Source: Dermacentor variabilis
Lineage: Eukaryota > Arthropoda > Arachnida > Ixodida > Ixodidae
Direction of reading: 5' to 3'
Length of the DNA: 64,000 bases
Assembly (NCBI RefSeq): GCF_050947875.1
Contig: NC_134571.1
Coordinates: 228,480,024-228,544,023 of the forward strand
Shown: positions 43,573 to 53,040 of the stretch, piece after piece
Numbering within the stretch: position 1 is the first letter of the stretch
Layout of the letters: each line of letters begins with the position of its first letter
Notes under the pieces: model-generated
The model's input: the letters and a program-made list of their open reading frames with translations, nothing else
Told to the model about the DNA's origin: nothing
The model's database searches: none
Made by a program: the position numbers and the translations under genes

Positions 43573-43906
43573 CGCCTCCGACGTCAGACAACTGTCTGCC
43601 AGCGGTGAGATCGCGACAACGGAGGCCAGCAGCGAAGAGATGCAGTTGACTGTATGCTGAGCAGCTCAACAACGATCCGGGAGCAGTGCAACGAGCCCTG
43701 TGTGACGACTGGTTGCCTGCAGCGGAACGACTGCGCGGAATTCCTGCCTGCGAGGTTTGGTGAGTGCGGGACTTTCTTCTTCTGAGCTTTGCCAGGCTTT
43801 TTGTTAGTGTCAGAAACAGAGCTGGTAATTGTGGTTGTCGTTGCTGCCGGGTTAGTTTGCGGCAAGACAATAGTAAGCAGTAGAGAAAGCAGCATTCAGA
43901 GCAGCC
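43573..43906 (+). other. Leader of Gmr1-like element
   Basis: About 330 nt between primer site and start codon. TTTGGTGAGTGCG near 43755 matches a 5' splice-site consensus. The start codon context CAGCCATGG at 43902-43910 is a good Kozak match. Confidence 0.5.
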
Positions 43907-46900
43907 ATGGATTTGAAGTCGTTGCGCAAACCGAAATTGTTGGAGCTTGCAAGAGAGTTGGGTCTGGATGTCTCAGACAAACTAAGAAAACCTGAACTGC
44001 TAAAGGCTATTCTTGAGTTAGAGGCTGAGGATGACGAGCTGTCGGAATGCCTTGAGACTATTGAGGAGAGGTCAAAAAGACAGGAGCGCGAACTTAAAGA
44101 GCAAAAAGAAAAAGAAGAGCGTGAACGTAAAGAACAGAAAGAAAAAGAAGAGCGTGAACGTAAAGAACAGAAAGAAAAAGAAGAGCGTGAACGTAAAGAA
44201 CAGAAAGAGCGAGAGCAACAGGAGAAAAAAGAAGAGCGCGAACACGCTTTGGAAATGAAGCGTCTCGAGGTAGAGATGGAACGCGCTCGTAATGGAAGTC
44301 AGGCACACGGTGCAGGAGAACGCGTATTGTTCAAAATGACGGACCTGATGCGGCCGTTTAAGCTTGGAGAGGACATTGGTTTGTTCCTGGTTAACTTTGA
44401 GCGAACGTGCGAGAAGCAGGGGTTCTCTCGGGAAACGTGGCCACAGCGCTTGCTCACTTTGTTACCCGGCGAGGCGGCCGACGTAGTCGCTCGCTTGGAT
44501 AGAGAGGAGGCAGAGGATTTCGACACAGTGAAATCGAGTCTTCTAAAAAAGTACCGGCTGTCTGCGGAGGCGTTCCGTCGGAAGTTTCGGGAAAATGAGA
44601 AAGGCAGAAGTGAGTCATATACAGAGTTTGCGTATAGGCTTATGTCGAACATGCAGGAGTGGCTCAAAGAAGAGAAAGCGTTTGGTGACCACGATAAAGT
44701 TCTGCAGTGTTTCGGGCTAGAACAGTTTTATAGTCGGTTACCGGAGAACGTGCGATACTGGGTCTTGGATAGGCCAGACGTGAGTACGGTGGCTAGAGCC
44801 GCTGAGCTAGCCGAGGAGTTTGTGACGCGTCGAGCTCGCGGAGCTAAGGACGGTCAAAAGGGTGAATTTGGCTCGAAGTTTGAGAGGCCAAAGTTCACAC
44901 CCATGAGATTAAAGGGGGACACGCGTAGTGCGGATGCGAGCGAAAGCAGTCCGACCAAACGTAAAGAGACGGCGGCAGCCAAACGCAGAAAGCGGTTCGA
45001 GATGAGGCGAGCGCGCTTGTGTTATACGTGCCAGAAGCCGGGTCACTTTTCGGCGCAGTGTCCGGAAACAACACCAAAAGTTGTGTTTTTTTCAATAGGC
45101 AGCACGGACGAGAACATGAAGCTTCTCGAGCCTTACATGCGAGACCTCCTCGTGAACGGGAAAGAGTGCCGAGTGCTTCGCGATTCCGCAGCTACGATGG
45201 ATGTAGTTCACCCATCTTACGTAGAACCCCATATGTTCACGGGCGAGTGCGCGTGGATCAAGCAAGCCGTGGAAGCTCATAGCGTGTGTCTGCCGGTAGC
45301 AAAAGTGCTTATTGAAGGACCTTTCGGAGCGCTTGAGACAGAGGCGGCAGTGTCATCTATGCTGCCACCCCAGTACCCGTACCTATTTTCAAACAGGTCC
45401 GATCACCTCCTGCGCGAGAAGGGGCTTTTGTTTGGTGAAGCTAGTGTTCAGGCCTTAACCAGATCGAAGGTTCGGGAGCTCGCTGCAAAGGCGGTAGTTG
45501 CGGGGCCGACGTTATCAAACAACGAAAAAGGGTCAGAGGCGCAGCAAGCTGATATTCAGAGCACGCCCGAACTGAATAAACTTGAGTCTGTAACGTTAAA
45601 GGCACCAGATACCGGAGAGGAAAATCCCGATGCGGGAAAGTTAGAAGAGCTATCTACTGATTTGCTCATCGCGCCTACGTCAGACGGACTTGATAGGTTG
45701 CTAAAAGTCAGCCGGTCGGCTTTGATAGCCGAGCAAAAAAAGGATGGCAGCCTGGAAAACGTGCGCTGCAATGTCAAAGAAGGTATCGCCAGGAAAACTG
45801 CGCGTTTTGTGGAAAGGGGTGGAGTCCTGTACCGGAAGTATCTAGACCGCCGAGGAGTGGAGTTCGATCAGCTGGTCGTGCCTCAATGCTATCGTCAGGA
45901 TCTGTTGCGCTTGTCACATGGGGGTTCGTGGTCCGGACACCTAGGAGTTAAGAAAACTAAGGACCGTCTCTTGCAAGAGTACTATTGGCCAGGGTGTTTT
46001 CGGGACGCAGACCATTTCGTGAGGACATGTGACACTTGTCAGCGGGTGGGCAAACCAGGGGACAAATCGAGGGCGCCGTTGAAATTGGTACCTATCATTA
46101 CGGAGCCTTTTAGACGGCTCGTTATTGATACAGTGGGACCTCTGCCGGTAACAGCCACGGGGTACAGACACATTTTGACTGTGATCTGCCCAGCGACAAA
46201 GTTCCCTGAAGCAGTGCCGCTTAAAGAACTCAGCTCAGTTGAGATAGTCAATGCACTACTGTCCATATTTGCGCGAGTTGGTTTTCCTGCGGAAATCCAA
46301 TCAGATCAGGGCACAGTGTTTACTAGCGCTTTGACGACAACTTTTCTCGAAAGGTGTGGGGTAAAGCTGTTACACAGCTCAGTGTACCACCCACAGTCGA
46401 ATTCCGTTGAGAAGCTCCACTCCGTCATGAAGCGCGTGTTGAGAGCGTTGTGTTTTGAACATCGAACTGACTGGGAGCTGTGTCTGCCTGGGGTGATGTT
46501 TGCTTTACGGACCGCGCCGCATGCAGCTACGGGGTTTTCGCCAGCTGAACTGGTGTACGGTCGCTCGCTTCGATCTCCGCTTCGCATGCTTCGAGAATCG
46601 TGGGAAGGTAGGGGCGACGACCCAGTCGTGGTGGAGTACGTGCTTAAGCTCCTCGAACGCTTAAGAAGGGCACAGGAGTTGTCAGGTGAAGCAATGGCAA
46701 AGGCCCAGCAGAGGGCCAAGGTTTATTATGATCGGACAGCCAGGGCCCGTCGTTTTGAGGTTGGCGATGAGGTCATGATATTGCGCACATCGCTAAACAA
46801 CAAACTAGACGTGCAGTGGGAGGGCCCAGCGCGAATTGTTCAGAAACTGTCGGACGTTAACTACGTGGTAAGTCTGCCAGGAAAGCGGAAAGCACAGCAA

Positions 46901-48445
46901 GTTTACCACTGTAATCTGCTCAAACCTTATAGACAAAGGGAAGCAGTGGTGTGCCTGATGGTAAACGTTCCTGAAGAGCTTCCGGTCGAGCTTCCGGGAC
47001 TAGGCTCAGTGACGAACAGGGAAGACACCGGTCAAGTCATTAGTGACCTTATCAGTAAAGCACCGCTGTCGCCCGAGCAGAAAACCGAACTACACCAGCT
47101 ATTACAAGAGTTTCAAGGTCTGTTCTCTGAGAGGCCTGGTAGGACTTCTGTACTTACTCATGATATAGAACTTACCTCCACAGAGCCAGTACGATCCAAG
47201 GCGTATCGGGTGTCACCCCGCCAGAGCGATATTATGGAGGCTGAGGTAAAGAAAATGCTACAGCTCGGTGTTATTGAGGCAGGTGAGAGTGATTATACCT
47301 CCCCTTTGATTTTAGTTGAGGTACCGGGCAAGGAACCTCGTCCTTGCGTCGACTACCGCAGGCTTAATTCCATCACTAAGGATCAAATTTATCCGATCCC
47401 TAACATCGAGGAGCGCCTTGAGAAAGTTAGTAGCGCTCAGTTTATTTCCACCCTAGATCTTGTCAGGGGTTATTGGCAGGTTCCACTTACAGAAGAGGCT
47501 AGTAGGTATGCGGCGTTCATTTCACCAATGGGAACATTCCGTCCTAAAGTGTTGAGTTTTGGTTTGAAGAACGCGCCATACTGTTTTTCAAGTCTCATGG
47601 ATAAAGTGTTGCGGGGACAGCAAGAATTCGCTTTACCGTATCTAGACGACGTAGCGATATTCTCCGCATCCTGGTCTGAGCATATGACACACTTGCGGGC
47701 AGTGCTAACCCGCCTGCGCGAAGCAGGCTTGACAGTAAAGGCTCCTAAGTGCCAGTTAGCACAGGCCGAGGTTGTCTACCTCGGTCACGTGATTGGTCAG
47801 GGTCGTCGCCGCCCCTCTGAAATAAAAGTGGCCGCTGTGCGAGACTTTCCGCAACCGCGCACAAAGACCGATATTCGGTCGTTCTTAGGTGTCGCCGGCT
47901 ACTATCAGAGGTACATCCCTAGGTACTCTGATATCGCGGCTCCCCTGACGGATGCTCTAAGAAAAACAGAGCCTCAAACAGTCGTCTGGGACGAGACAAA
48001 GGAAAGAGCTTTTAGCGCCCTAAAGAGTGCCCTAACAAGCCAGCCTGTGCTACGATCGCCAGACTATACAAAAGGGTTCATTGTTCAGTGCGATGCTAGT
48101 GAGCGAGGCATGGGCGTTGTACTGTGCCAACGGGAAAATGGAGAAGTAGAACACCCCGTCCTGTATGCTAGTCGTAAGCTGACCAGTCGTGAGCAGGCGT
48201 ATAGCGCCACCGAGAAAGAGTGTGCGTGTCTCGTGTGGGCCGTTCAGAAATTGTCATGCTATCTAGCCGGCTCGAGGTTTATCATTGAGACGGATCACTG
48301 CCCTCTCCAATGGCTGCAGACCATCTCTCCCAAAAATGGCCGCCTCCTGCGCTGGAGCCTCGCTTTACAACAATATTCCTTTGAGGTGCGTTACAAAAAG
48401 GGGAGTCTCAACGGTAACGCCGATGGCTTAAGTCGAAGCCCCTAA
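43907..48445 (+). CDS. Gag-Pol polyprotein, Gmr1-type (integrase before RT)
   Basis: A single 1,512-residue frame. Residues 1-115 include a charged coiled-coil with an 11-residue K-E-K-E-E-R-E-R-K-E-Q repeat; Gag capsid follows (about 140-330). A CCHC knuckle CYTCQKPGHFSAQC is at 372-385. The protease motif reads Asp-Ser-Ala at 426-428. Integrase zinc ligands are His671, His678, Cys708 and Cys711; the catalytic triad is Asp741, Asp800 and Glu835 (DD35E). RT follows with PCVDYRRLNSITKDQ, ISTLDLVRGYWQVPL and YLDD at 1245-1248. RNase H starts at Asp1396 (CDASERGMG) and ends GNADGLSR. Ty3/gypsy elements normally place integrase last, so this is the Gmr1 arrangement. With gag and pol in one frame, no frameshift is needed. 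All key residues are present. Confidence 0.96.
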   Translation: MDLKSLRKPKLLELARELGLDVSDKLRKPELLKAILELEAEDDELSECLETIEERSKRQERELKEQKEKEERERKEQKEKEERERKEQKEKEERERKEQKEREQQEKKEEREHALEMKRLEVEMERARNGSQAHGAGERVLFKMTDLMRPFKLGEDIGLFLVNFERTCEKQGFSRETWPQRLLTLLPGEAADVVARLDREEAEDFDTVKSSLLKKYRLSAEAFRRKFRENEKGRSESYTEFAYRLMSNMQEWLKEEKAFGDHDKVLQCFGLEQFYSRLPENVRYWVLDRPDVSTVARAAELAEEFVTRRARGAKDGQKGEFGSKFERPKFTPMRLKGDTRSADASESSPTKRKETAAAKRRKRFEMRRARLCYTCQKPGHFSAQCPETTPKVVFFSIGSTDENMKLLEPYMRDLLVNGKECRVLRDSAATMDVVHPSYVEPHMFTGECAWIKQAVEAHSVCLPVAKVLIEGPFGALETEAAVSSMLPPQYPYLFSNRSDHLLREKGLLFGEASVQALTRSKVRELAAKAVVAGPTLSNNEKGSEAQQADIQSTPELNKLESVTLKAPDTGEENPDAGKLEELSTDLLIAPTSDGLDRLLKVSRSALIAEQKKDGSLENVRCNVKEGIARKTARFVERGGVLYRKYLDRRGVEFDQLVVPQCYRQDLLRLSHGGSWSGHLGVKKTKDRLLQEYYWPGCFRDADHFVRTCDTCQRVGKPGDKSRAPLKLVPIITEPFRRLVIDTVGPLPVTATGYRHILTVICPATKFPEAVPLKELSSVEIVNALLSIFARVGFPAEIQSDQGTVFTSALTTTFLERCGVKLLHSSVYHPQSNSVEKLHSVMKRVLRALCFEHRTDWELCLPGVMFALRTAPHAATGFSPAELVYGRSLRSPLRMLRESWEGRGDDPVVVEYVLKLLERLRRAQELSGEAMAKAQQRAKVYYDRTARARRFEVGDEVMILRTSLNNKLDVQWEGPARIVQKLSDVNYVVSLPGKRKAQQVYHCNLLKPYRQREAVVCLMVNVPEELPVELPGLGSVTNREDTGQVISDLISKAPLSPEQKTELHQLLQEFQGLFSERPGRTSVLTHDIELTSTEPVRSKAYRVSPRQSDIMEAEVKKMLQLGVIEAGESDYTSPLILVEVPGKEPRPCVDYRRLNSITKDQIYPIPNIEERLEKVSSAQFISTLDLVRGYWQVPLTEEASRYAAFISPMGTFRPKVLSFGLKNAPYCFSSLMDKVLRGQQEFALPYLDDVAIFSASWSEHMTHLRAVLTRLREAGLTVKAPKCQLAQAEVVYLGHVIGQGRRRPSEIKVAAVRDFPQPRTKTDIRSFLGVAGYYQRYIPRYSDIAAPLTDALRKTEPQTVVWDETKERAFSALKSALTSQPVLRSPDYTKGFIVQCDASERGMGVVLCQRENGEVEHPVLYASRKLTSREQAYSATEKECACLVWAVQKLSCYLAGSRFIIETDHCPLQWLQTISPKNGRLLRWSLALQQYSFEVRYKKGSLNGNADGLSRSP

Positions 48446-48931
48446 CGTAGGAATCAGCCTCAAAATTGTTTGTTACTGATGTTTTTCTTCCTGAGGCAGG
48501 ATTTTTTTTTAACATATTGCTTTTGTTTAGTGTTTCAAAGTGATGATATGCTTTCTAGTGCAATTTTTCAATTTGTGGACGCGTTCTGAGTGATGCTAGA
48601 CTACTGTAAGGAACTAGGCAGTGGTATAAAAAGGGGAGAGAGCCTGGCAGGGCTTAGTGAGGGTTGTGCCGTGCTTGCTGACTGAGCGGTTGAGTTTCAG
48701 CGTAGTTCTAACGCTTGCCGGGAACGTGAACAAAAATGTGAACTCTCCCGAAGTCACTTTGCAGTGTCCCGTGCGAACCTGAACGAGAGAACGAGGCCTT
48801 CTCTGTGCGCTGCGCTCAAGAAACGTCAAGGGACGCCCGACTTCGGTTATGAGCATCATCGAGCGACATCCCTCCGGACAGCGGATGCAGTCCCCTGTCC
48901 ATCGGGATCTCCTTCCCCCGGCGGGGCGGTC
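48446..48931 (+). other. 3' untranslated region of Gmr1-like element
   Basis: Begins after TAA at 48445. TGGTATAAAAAGGGGAGAGA at about 48622 looks like a second TATA box outside the LTR, followed by a GC-richer stretch. A purine-rich GGCGGGGCGGT precedes the 3' LTR and may serve as polypurine tract. Confidence 0.55.
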
Positions 48932-49781
48932 TGTTGCGTTTCGCCTGCGACACGTGGTTTTGCCGGCGCGACTGCGGCGGGGCGGCAGACATTTTGGCCC
49001 GATCGTCGTCGCCGCAACACTCATCGCCAGGTGTTTCCAGGCGCGACTGCGGCGATGCGACCGCCTAGGGATCATCCTCGCATTCCAGTCATTGTGCCCG
49101 AAACAGGCGATGCCAAAGCAGGGATCTCATTCCAGTTATTGGGCCCGAAACAGGCGATGCCAAAGCAGGGATCTCGTTCCAGTCATTGTGCCCGAAACAG
49201 GCGATGCCAAAGCAGGGATCTCATTCCAGTTATTGGGCCCGAAACAGGCGATGCCAAAGCAGGGATCTCGTTCCAGTCATTATGCCCGAAACAGGCGATG
49301 CCAAAGCAGGGACCACCCTCTCATTACAGTCATTGTGTCCGACCGGCAGCGCCACGACAGGGTGCTACGAGATCGTGCTCAACATGGTGCTACGGCAGCG
49401 CTACGACAGTGTGCGTCACCATTAGCCCATTGTACATTCACGTGCTCGTCTTTTGAGGGGTTCCTTCTTGCCCTCAACTGCGAGAGTATAAAAACAGCTG
49501 CCCCCGGACGCCAAAGGGAGGGCTCCGATTTCTTCTGTTGAGTGAAGTGCTCTCCCGTCTCTCTACTTCGGTCAAACCTGACCACCAACTCTTTGCGATG
49601 TTAAAATAAACAAGTTGTTTCGTTGTTACCAGTCGACTCATGCTTTGCCGGGACCTTCGGATGCTTCCAGTTGTACCCCAGGCCGCCAGGCCAACGCTAC
49701 CCTTGGGGCTTGCGACCCAGGTACAACCACGGGCGTCAGCGCCGAGTTCCCAACAGATCGTACGAGCAGTCCGATCAAACA
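48932..49781 (+). repeat. Gmr1-like element 3' LTR (850 bp)
   Basis: Same length and apparently the same sequence as the 5' LTR. Open frames inside it, such as one of 230 codons at 48764-49456, come from the 47-bp repeats and are not genes. Confidence 0.97.
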
Positions 49782-49785
49782 GATA

Positions 49786-49905
49786 GAACAGGCAGTATTG
49801 ATACTGGCCTGTAATTTGACAGCTTATTTTTGTCACCGGATTTAAATAGGACTGTAACTTTCGCGTGTTGCATTTTTCTAGGAAAAATGCAACACGCAAA
49901 AAATA
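49786..49905 (-). pseudogene. LINE reverse transcriptase, upstream segment
   Basis: Minus-strand reading gives FPRKMQHAKVTVLFKSGD and then NKLSNYRPVSILPVLS, which joins directly to the segment ending at 42702 once the LTR element is removed. The LINE is 5'-truncated at about 49900, at a 16-bp inverted repeat. Confidence 0.88.
49863..49897. repeat. 16-bp inverted repeat at LINE 5' junction
   Basis: GCGTGTTGCATTTTTC (49863-49878) and its exact complement (49882-49897) around the loop TAG. It coincides with the truncated 5' end of the LINE. Confidence 0.92.
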
Positions 49906-50250
49906 TAGAGAGGTCTGCCGGATAATGGAGCATCTGACCTGCTACTCTACGTATGGAAAGGGGAAGGAAGGAAGAAAAAGGGTCACAAAGGGGGATGATA
50001 ATGAGAGGAACGAGGTGAAGGACACATTGCATAACTGGTATCACAAACGTGAGTCCAGGCCCGTGTCGCCTAAGAAACGTGAAAGAGCACGCATTGTCTC
50101 TATCGTGTGCCAACTCTGTGGCCATGCGCCTAGCAAGAGGTCCTCCGACAGTGGTCTATTGTGTATATGTCTCAAGGTATCTGCCATTGTCGCAGTCTGT
50201 GTATCAGGTATGTATGAAGGCTTGGAATTCCACGCAGAACAGGAAATTGC
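49906..50250 (-). pseudogene. Second LINE fragment: C-terminal tail and 3' UTR
   Basis: The minus frame ends RHIHNRPLSEDLLLGAW, then TMRALSRFLGDTGLDSRL and a stop near 50040. This is the end of an I/R1-group LINE, as at 12490-12720. The 3' UTR with AGGAAGGAAG follows to about 49906. It sits between the CR1-like LINE and the resumed Gag of gypsy D. Confidence 0.72.
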
Positions 50251-50256
50251 ATATCG

Positions 50257-51116
50257 GGACATTTACAAGCGTCGTGCGCAAGGAAAGGGCGGAAGCTATG
50301 CTAGAAGCCCGCGTTCAAATACCCAACGAGACCATAGGGATCTTCACCGAGGAGATGACGACGCGCCTGTTCCGGCACGCCAACCAGGAAATGTCCGAAG
50401 CGAAAAAAGTGCGCTTCTTGATGCGAGGCATAACGCAAGAACTTTTCACCGGACTGATCCGCAACCCAACGAAAACGGTAGCTGAGTTTTTGACAGAGGT
50501 ATCGACGATTGAGAAAACTCTAGAAATGCGCATTAGGCATTATAGCCGCACAGTGCTCATGCCGCAATGCGCCATCTAAACGCTGGGCTCCAGTGACCTC
50601 CAAGAAACCATCAAGGCCACTGTGCGCGAAGACCTGCGCACGATGTTTCCTTCGCCGCAACCTCAGGTGTCCTCAATCACTGACATCGTCAAGGACGAAA
50701 TTCGACGGTCACCTGACGTTGCCGAAGTGCAGCCCGAATCGTCGCTTCCCGTGCCAGAAGCGATGACCTACGCCGCAGTCGCCCGTCGTCAGAGTCCCCC
50801 TCCGCGAATGCGCCAGGGCCCTGTAACGCCGCAATCCCGTCGTCCACCACAGCCGCCGCCAACACGCCCGCCCGTCGACCTGCGCAGCCACCCAAGGAAG
50901 ACGGACACTTCGCGCGCCCGCGACCTCCGCCCGCTCTGCTATCACTGCGGGGAAGCCGGACATGTCTACCGCCGCTGCCCATACCGCGAAATGGGACTAC
51001 GAGGGTTCGCCGTCAACGCTCCGCGCCCGCAGCAATGTGACGCCGTCACGATATCGTCGACTACCTCGTCGCTACTCGCTGGAGCTCTCGACGACTGTCC
51101 TGTTCGCCATCACTAG
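50257..51116 (+). pseudogene. Gypsy D Gag, C-terminal part with zinc knuckle
   Basis: Capsid end: FTSVVRKERAEAMLEARVQ, MSEAKKVRFLMRGITQELF and FLTEVSTIEKTLEMR (to about 50540). After a stop at 50577-50579 the frame 50622-51116 gives a Pro/Arg-rich linker and the knuckle CYHCGEAGHVYRRC. Confidence 0.87.
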
Positions 51117-51419
51117 GCCACTACCTGTCGCCGCAGCGGCATCCATGCACTGGCCCAGACCGGGGCTGCTCTGCGAGCACATATCCGGAAAACTAAAAGC
51201 AGCAACCGATGGAGGTTCGAGTGCTGTTCGTCGAAGTGACGAAGATCCTCCGCCGCCGACAAAAACGCCTAAGAGACTATTTCGACGACATAACAATGAA
51301 ACGCCGCCGTCGCGACGAAGTCTGGGAGCAAAGAATACGCCGACGAAAGACGACCTGACGACGCCACGTACCAGCCACAGGTCAACGCGAACCAGCAGTG
51401 ATCCGACGCGAAGACCTAA

Positions 51420-51741
51420 CTTAAACGCAAGACAAAGAACCACCGTCAATGACGTTCAACTCGACGGCTACGCAGTCACCGCCTTAGTTGACACGGGTCG
51501 ATTACTCCGTAATGTGGGGACACATCGCCGCCCAGTTGAAGACAGTTCAGACTGCATGGGAAGGCCCTCAACTTCGGACCACTGGAGGAATCCTCATTAC
51601 GCCGACTGGAATTACCCTTCAGGACCGGACTTACCCTGCCACTTTCGTTATCCTTCAACAGTGTTCACGAGGCGAGGCGTCATTCTCGGCATTGACTTCC
51701 CGAGCCAACACGGTGCGATCATCAACCTGAAGTCTAAATGA
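51420..51741 (+). pseudogene. Gypsy D protease
   Basis: LDGYAVTALVDTG carries the catalytic Asp-Thr-Gly at about 51488-51496, then the frame shifts. The rest (DYSVMWGHIAAQLKTV, GGILITPTGITLQDRTYPA) reads in the 51488-51730 frame. A single small indel after the active site inactivates it. Confidence 0.82.
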
Positions 51742-52249
51742 ATAACGCTGTCGGAAGATCAAGCGATACCACCGTATAGCTCTCGTAGGCACCACGCCTT
51801 TAGTGTGCTCGAAGATCAAGTGAGCATCCCGCTGCGCTCCAGCATTATTATTTACGTCGGCACCGAAACACCCGCTGACGTAGCAGGCGTCAACGAGGGT
51901 GACCAACGTCTACTACTCCACCTTGAAATTAGTGTCGCAAGAGGGATCACTCGTCTGCACGGAGGAAAAACGAAAGTGCTGCTGATAAACTTCAGCTAGG
52001 AGCAACATCAACAAGGGACGACGATCGACTACATCGAGGAAATTCTGGAAACCAGCAATACGTTTCTCCTCTATGATTCTGCCACATGTACACCGAGGAC
52101 CGTAGTTCCCGGACCAGACTTCGACATAAATCCAAGTCTCGCCATGATTAAGCTTCAACAGCTCAGAAGTCTGTTTCGACGATAGAAAGACTGCTTTTCG
52201 GCGTCATCCACGATTTGACAAACACTAGTCGCAAAGCATCGCATAATTA

Positions 52250-53040
52250 CAGAAGAGTGCGCTGGACCACTCCTCCAGAGTCCTTACTGAGTTTCGACGC
52301 GAAAACGTGAAGCTATTAGGCAACAAGTCGACTAAATGCTGCGCGACGGCATCATCCAGACGTGGAAAAGCCCGTGGGCATCTCCTGTAGTCTTCGTGAA
52401 GAAAAAAGGTGGAACCCTACGTTTCTGCGTCGATTATCGTCGACTTACAAGACCACGAGCACGGACGTTTACCCGCTCCCACGTATAGACGACGCATTGG
52501 ATCGGCTCTGCAACGCTAAATATTTCTCGTCCATGGATCCCAAGTCTGACTATTGGCAAATAGAAATTGACAAGAGAGATCGCGAATAGACGGCCTTCAT
52601 AACGCCAGACAGCCTCTACGAGTTCAAGGTCATGCTATTCGGACTCTGCTCGGCACCTGCAACGTTCCAGCGCGCCAAGGGCATGGTGTTAGCAGGGTTG
52701 AAATGGCAGGCCTGTATTATGTTTACTTGGATGACGCCATCGTATTTGCCGGAAATTTCCACGATCACATTAGGCGACTTGTGACAGTACTAGAGGCCAT
52801 CAAGTCATCGGGGCTCCCTCTGAAGCCGGAAAAGTACCGCTTCGCCTAGGATGACCTTCTGTACCTGGGTCACGTCATCAGCAAATCTGGAGTCCGCCCC
52901 GACCCACAGAAGGCAGCCGCCATCGTGATGTTCCAGCAGCCCATTCACAAGAAGGCAGTGCGTAGATTGCTTGGCATGTGTGCTTACTACAGGTGCTTTG
53001 TCAAGGAATTTTCACGCATCGTTGACACATCTAACTAAAT
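52250..53040 (+). pseudogene. Gypsy D reverse transcriptase
   Basis: Blocks in several frames: [13 protein letters not shown] sequence at about 52380, [20 protein letters not shown] (52470-52530), FSSMDPKSDYWQIEI, TAFITPDSLYEFKV after a stop at 52587-52589, and the catalytic YVYLDDAIVF (YLDD at 52724-52735). YLGHVISKSGVRPDP and [15 protein letters not shown] follow. At least three stops or shifts. Confidence 0.85.

Larger units (their letters stand above)
42703..49781 (+). mobile_element. Gmr1-like Ty3/gypsy LTR retrotransposon, complete
   Basis: It has 850-bp LTRs at a constant 6,229-bp offset, termini TGTTGC and AAACA, and the 4-bp target duplication GATA at 42699-42702 and 49782-49785. 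A primer site, one Gag-Pol frame and a 3' UTR lie between. Integrase precedes RT and RNase H. The host LINE frame resumes exactly on both sides (NYRPVSILPVLS then GLEKVICKRL). Confidence 0.97.

Noticed and set aside
44072..44308. Minus-strand Phe/Leu-rich frames resembling membrane proteins
   Set aside because: Antisense of the Lys/Glu-rich Gag coiled-coil repeat.
48764..49541. Two 230-codon frames across the 3' LTR
   Set aside because: They arise from the 47-bp repeats, recur in the 5' LTR in pieces, and overlap each other.
50041..50125. Extension of the CR1-like LINE frame to 50125
   Set aside because: The frame stays open by chance through another LINE's 3' UTR. The conserved part stops at about 49905.
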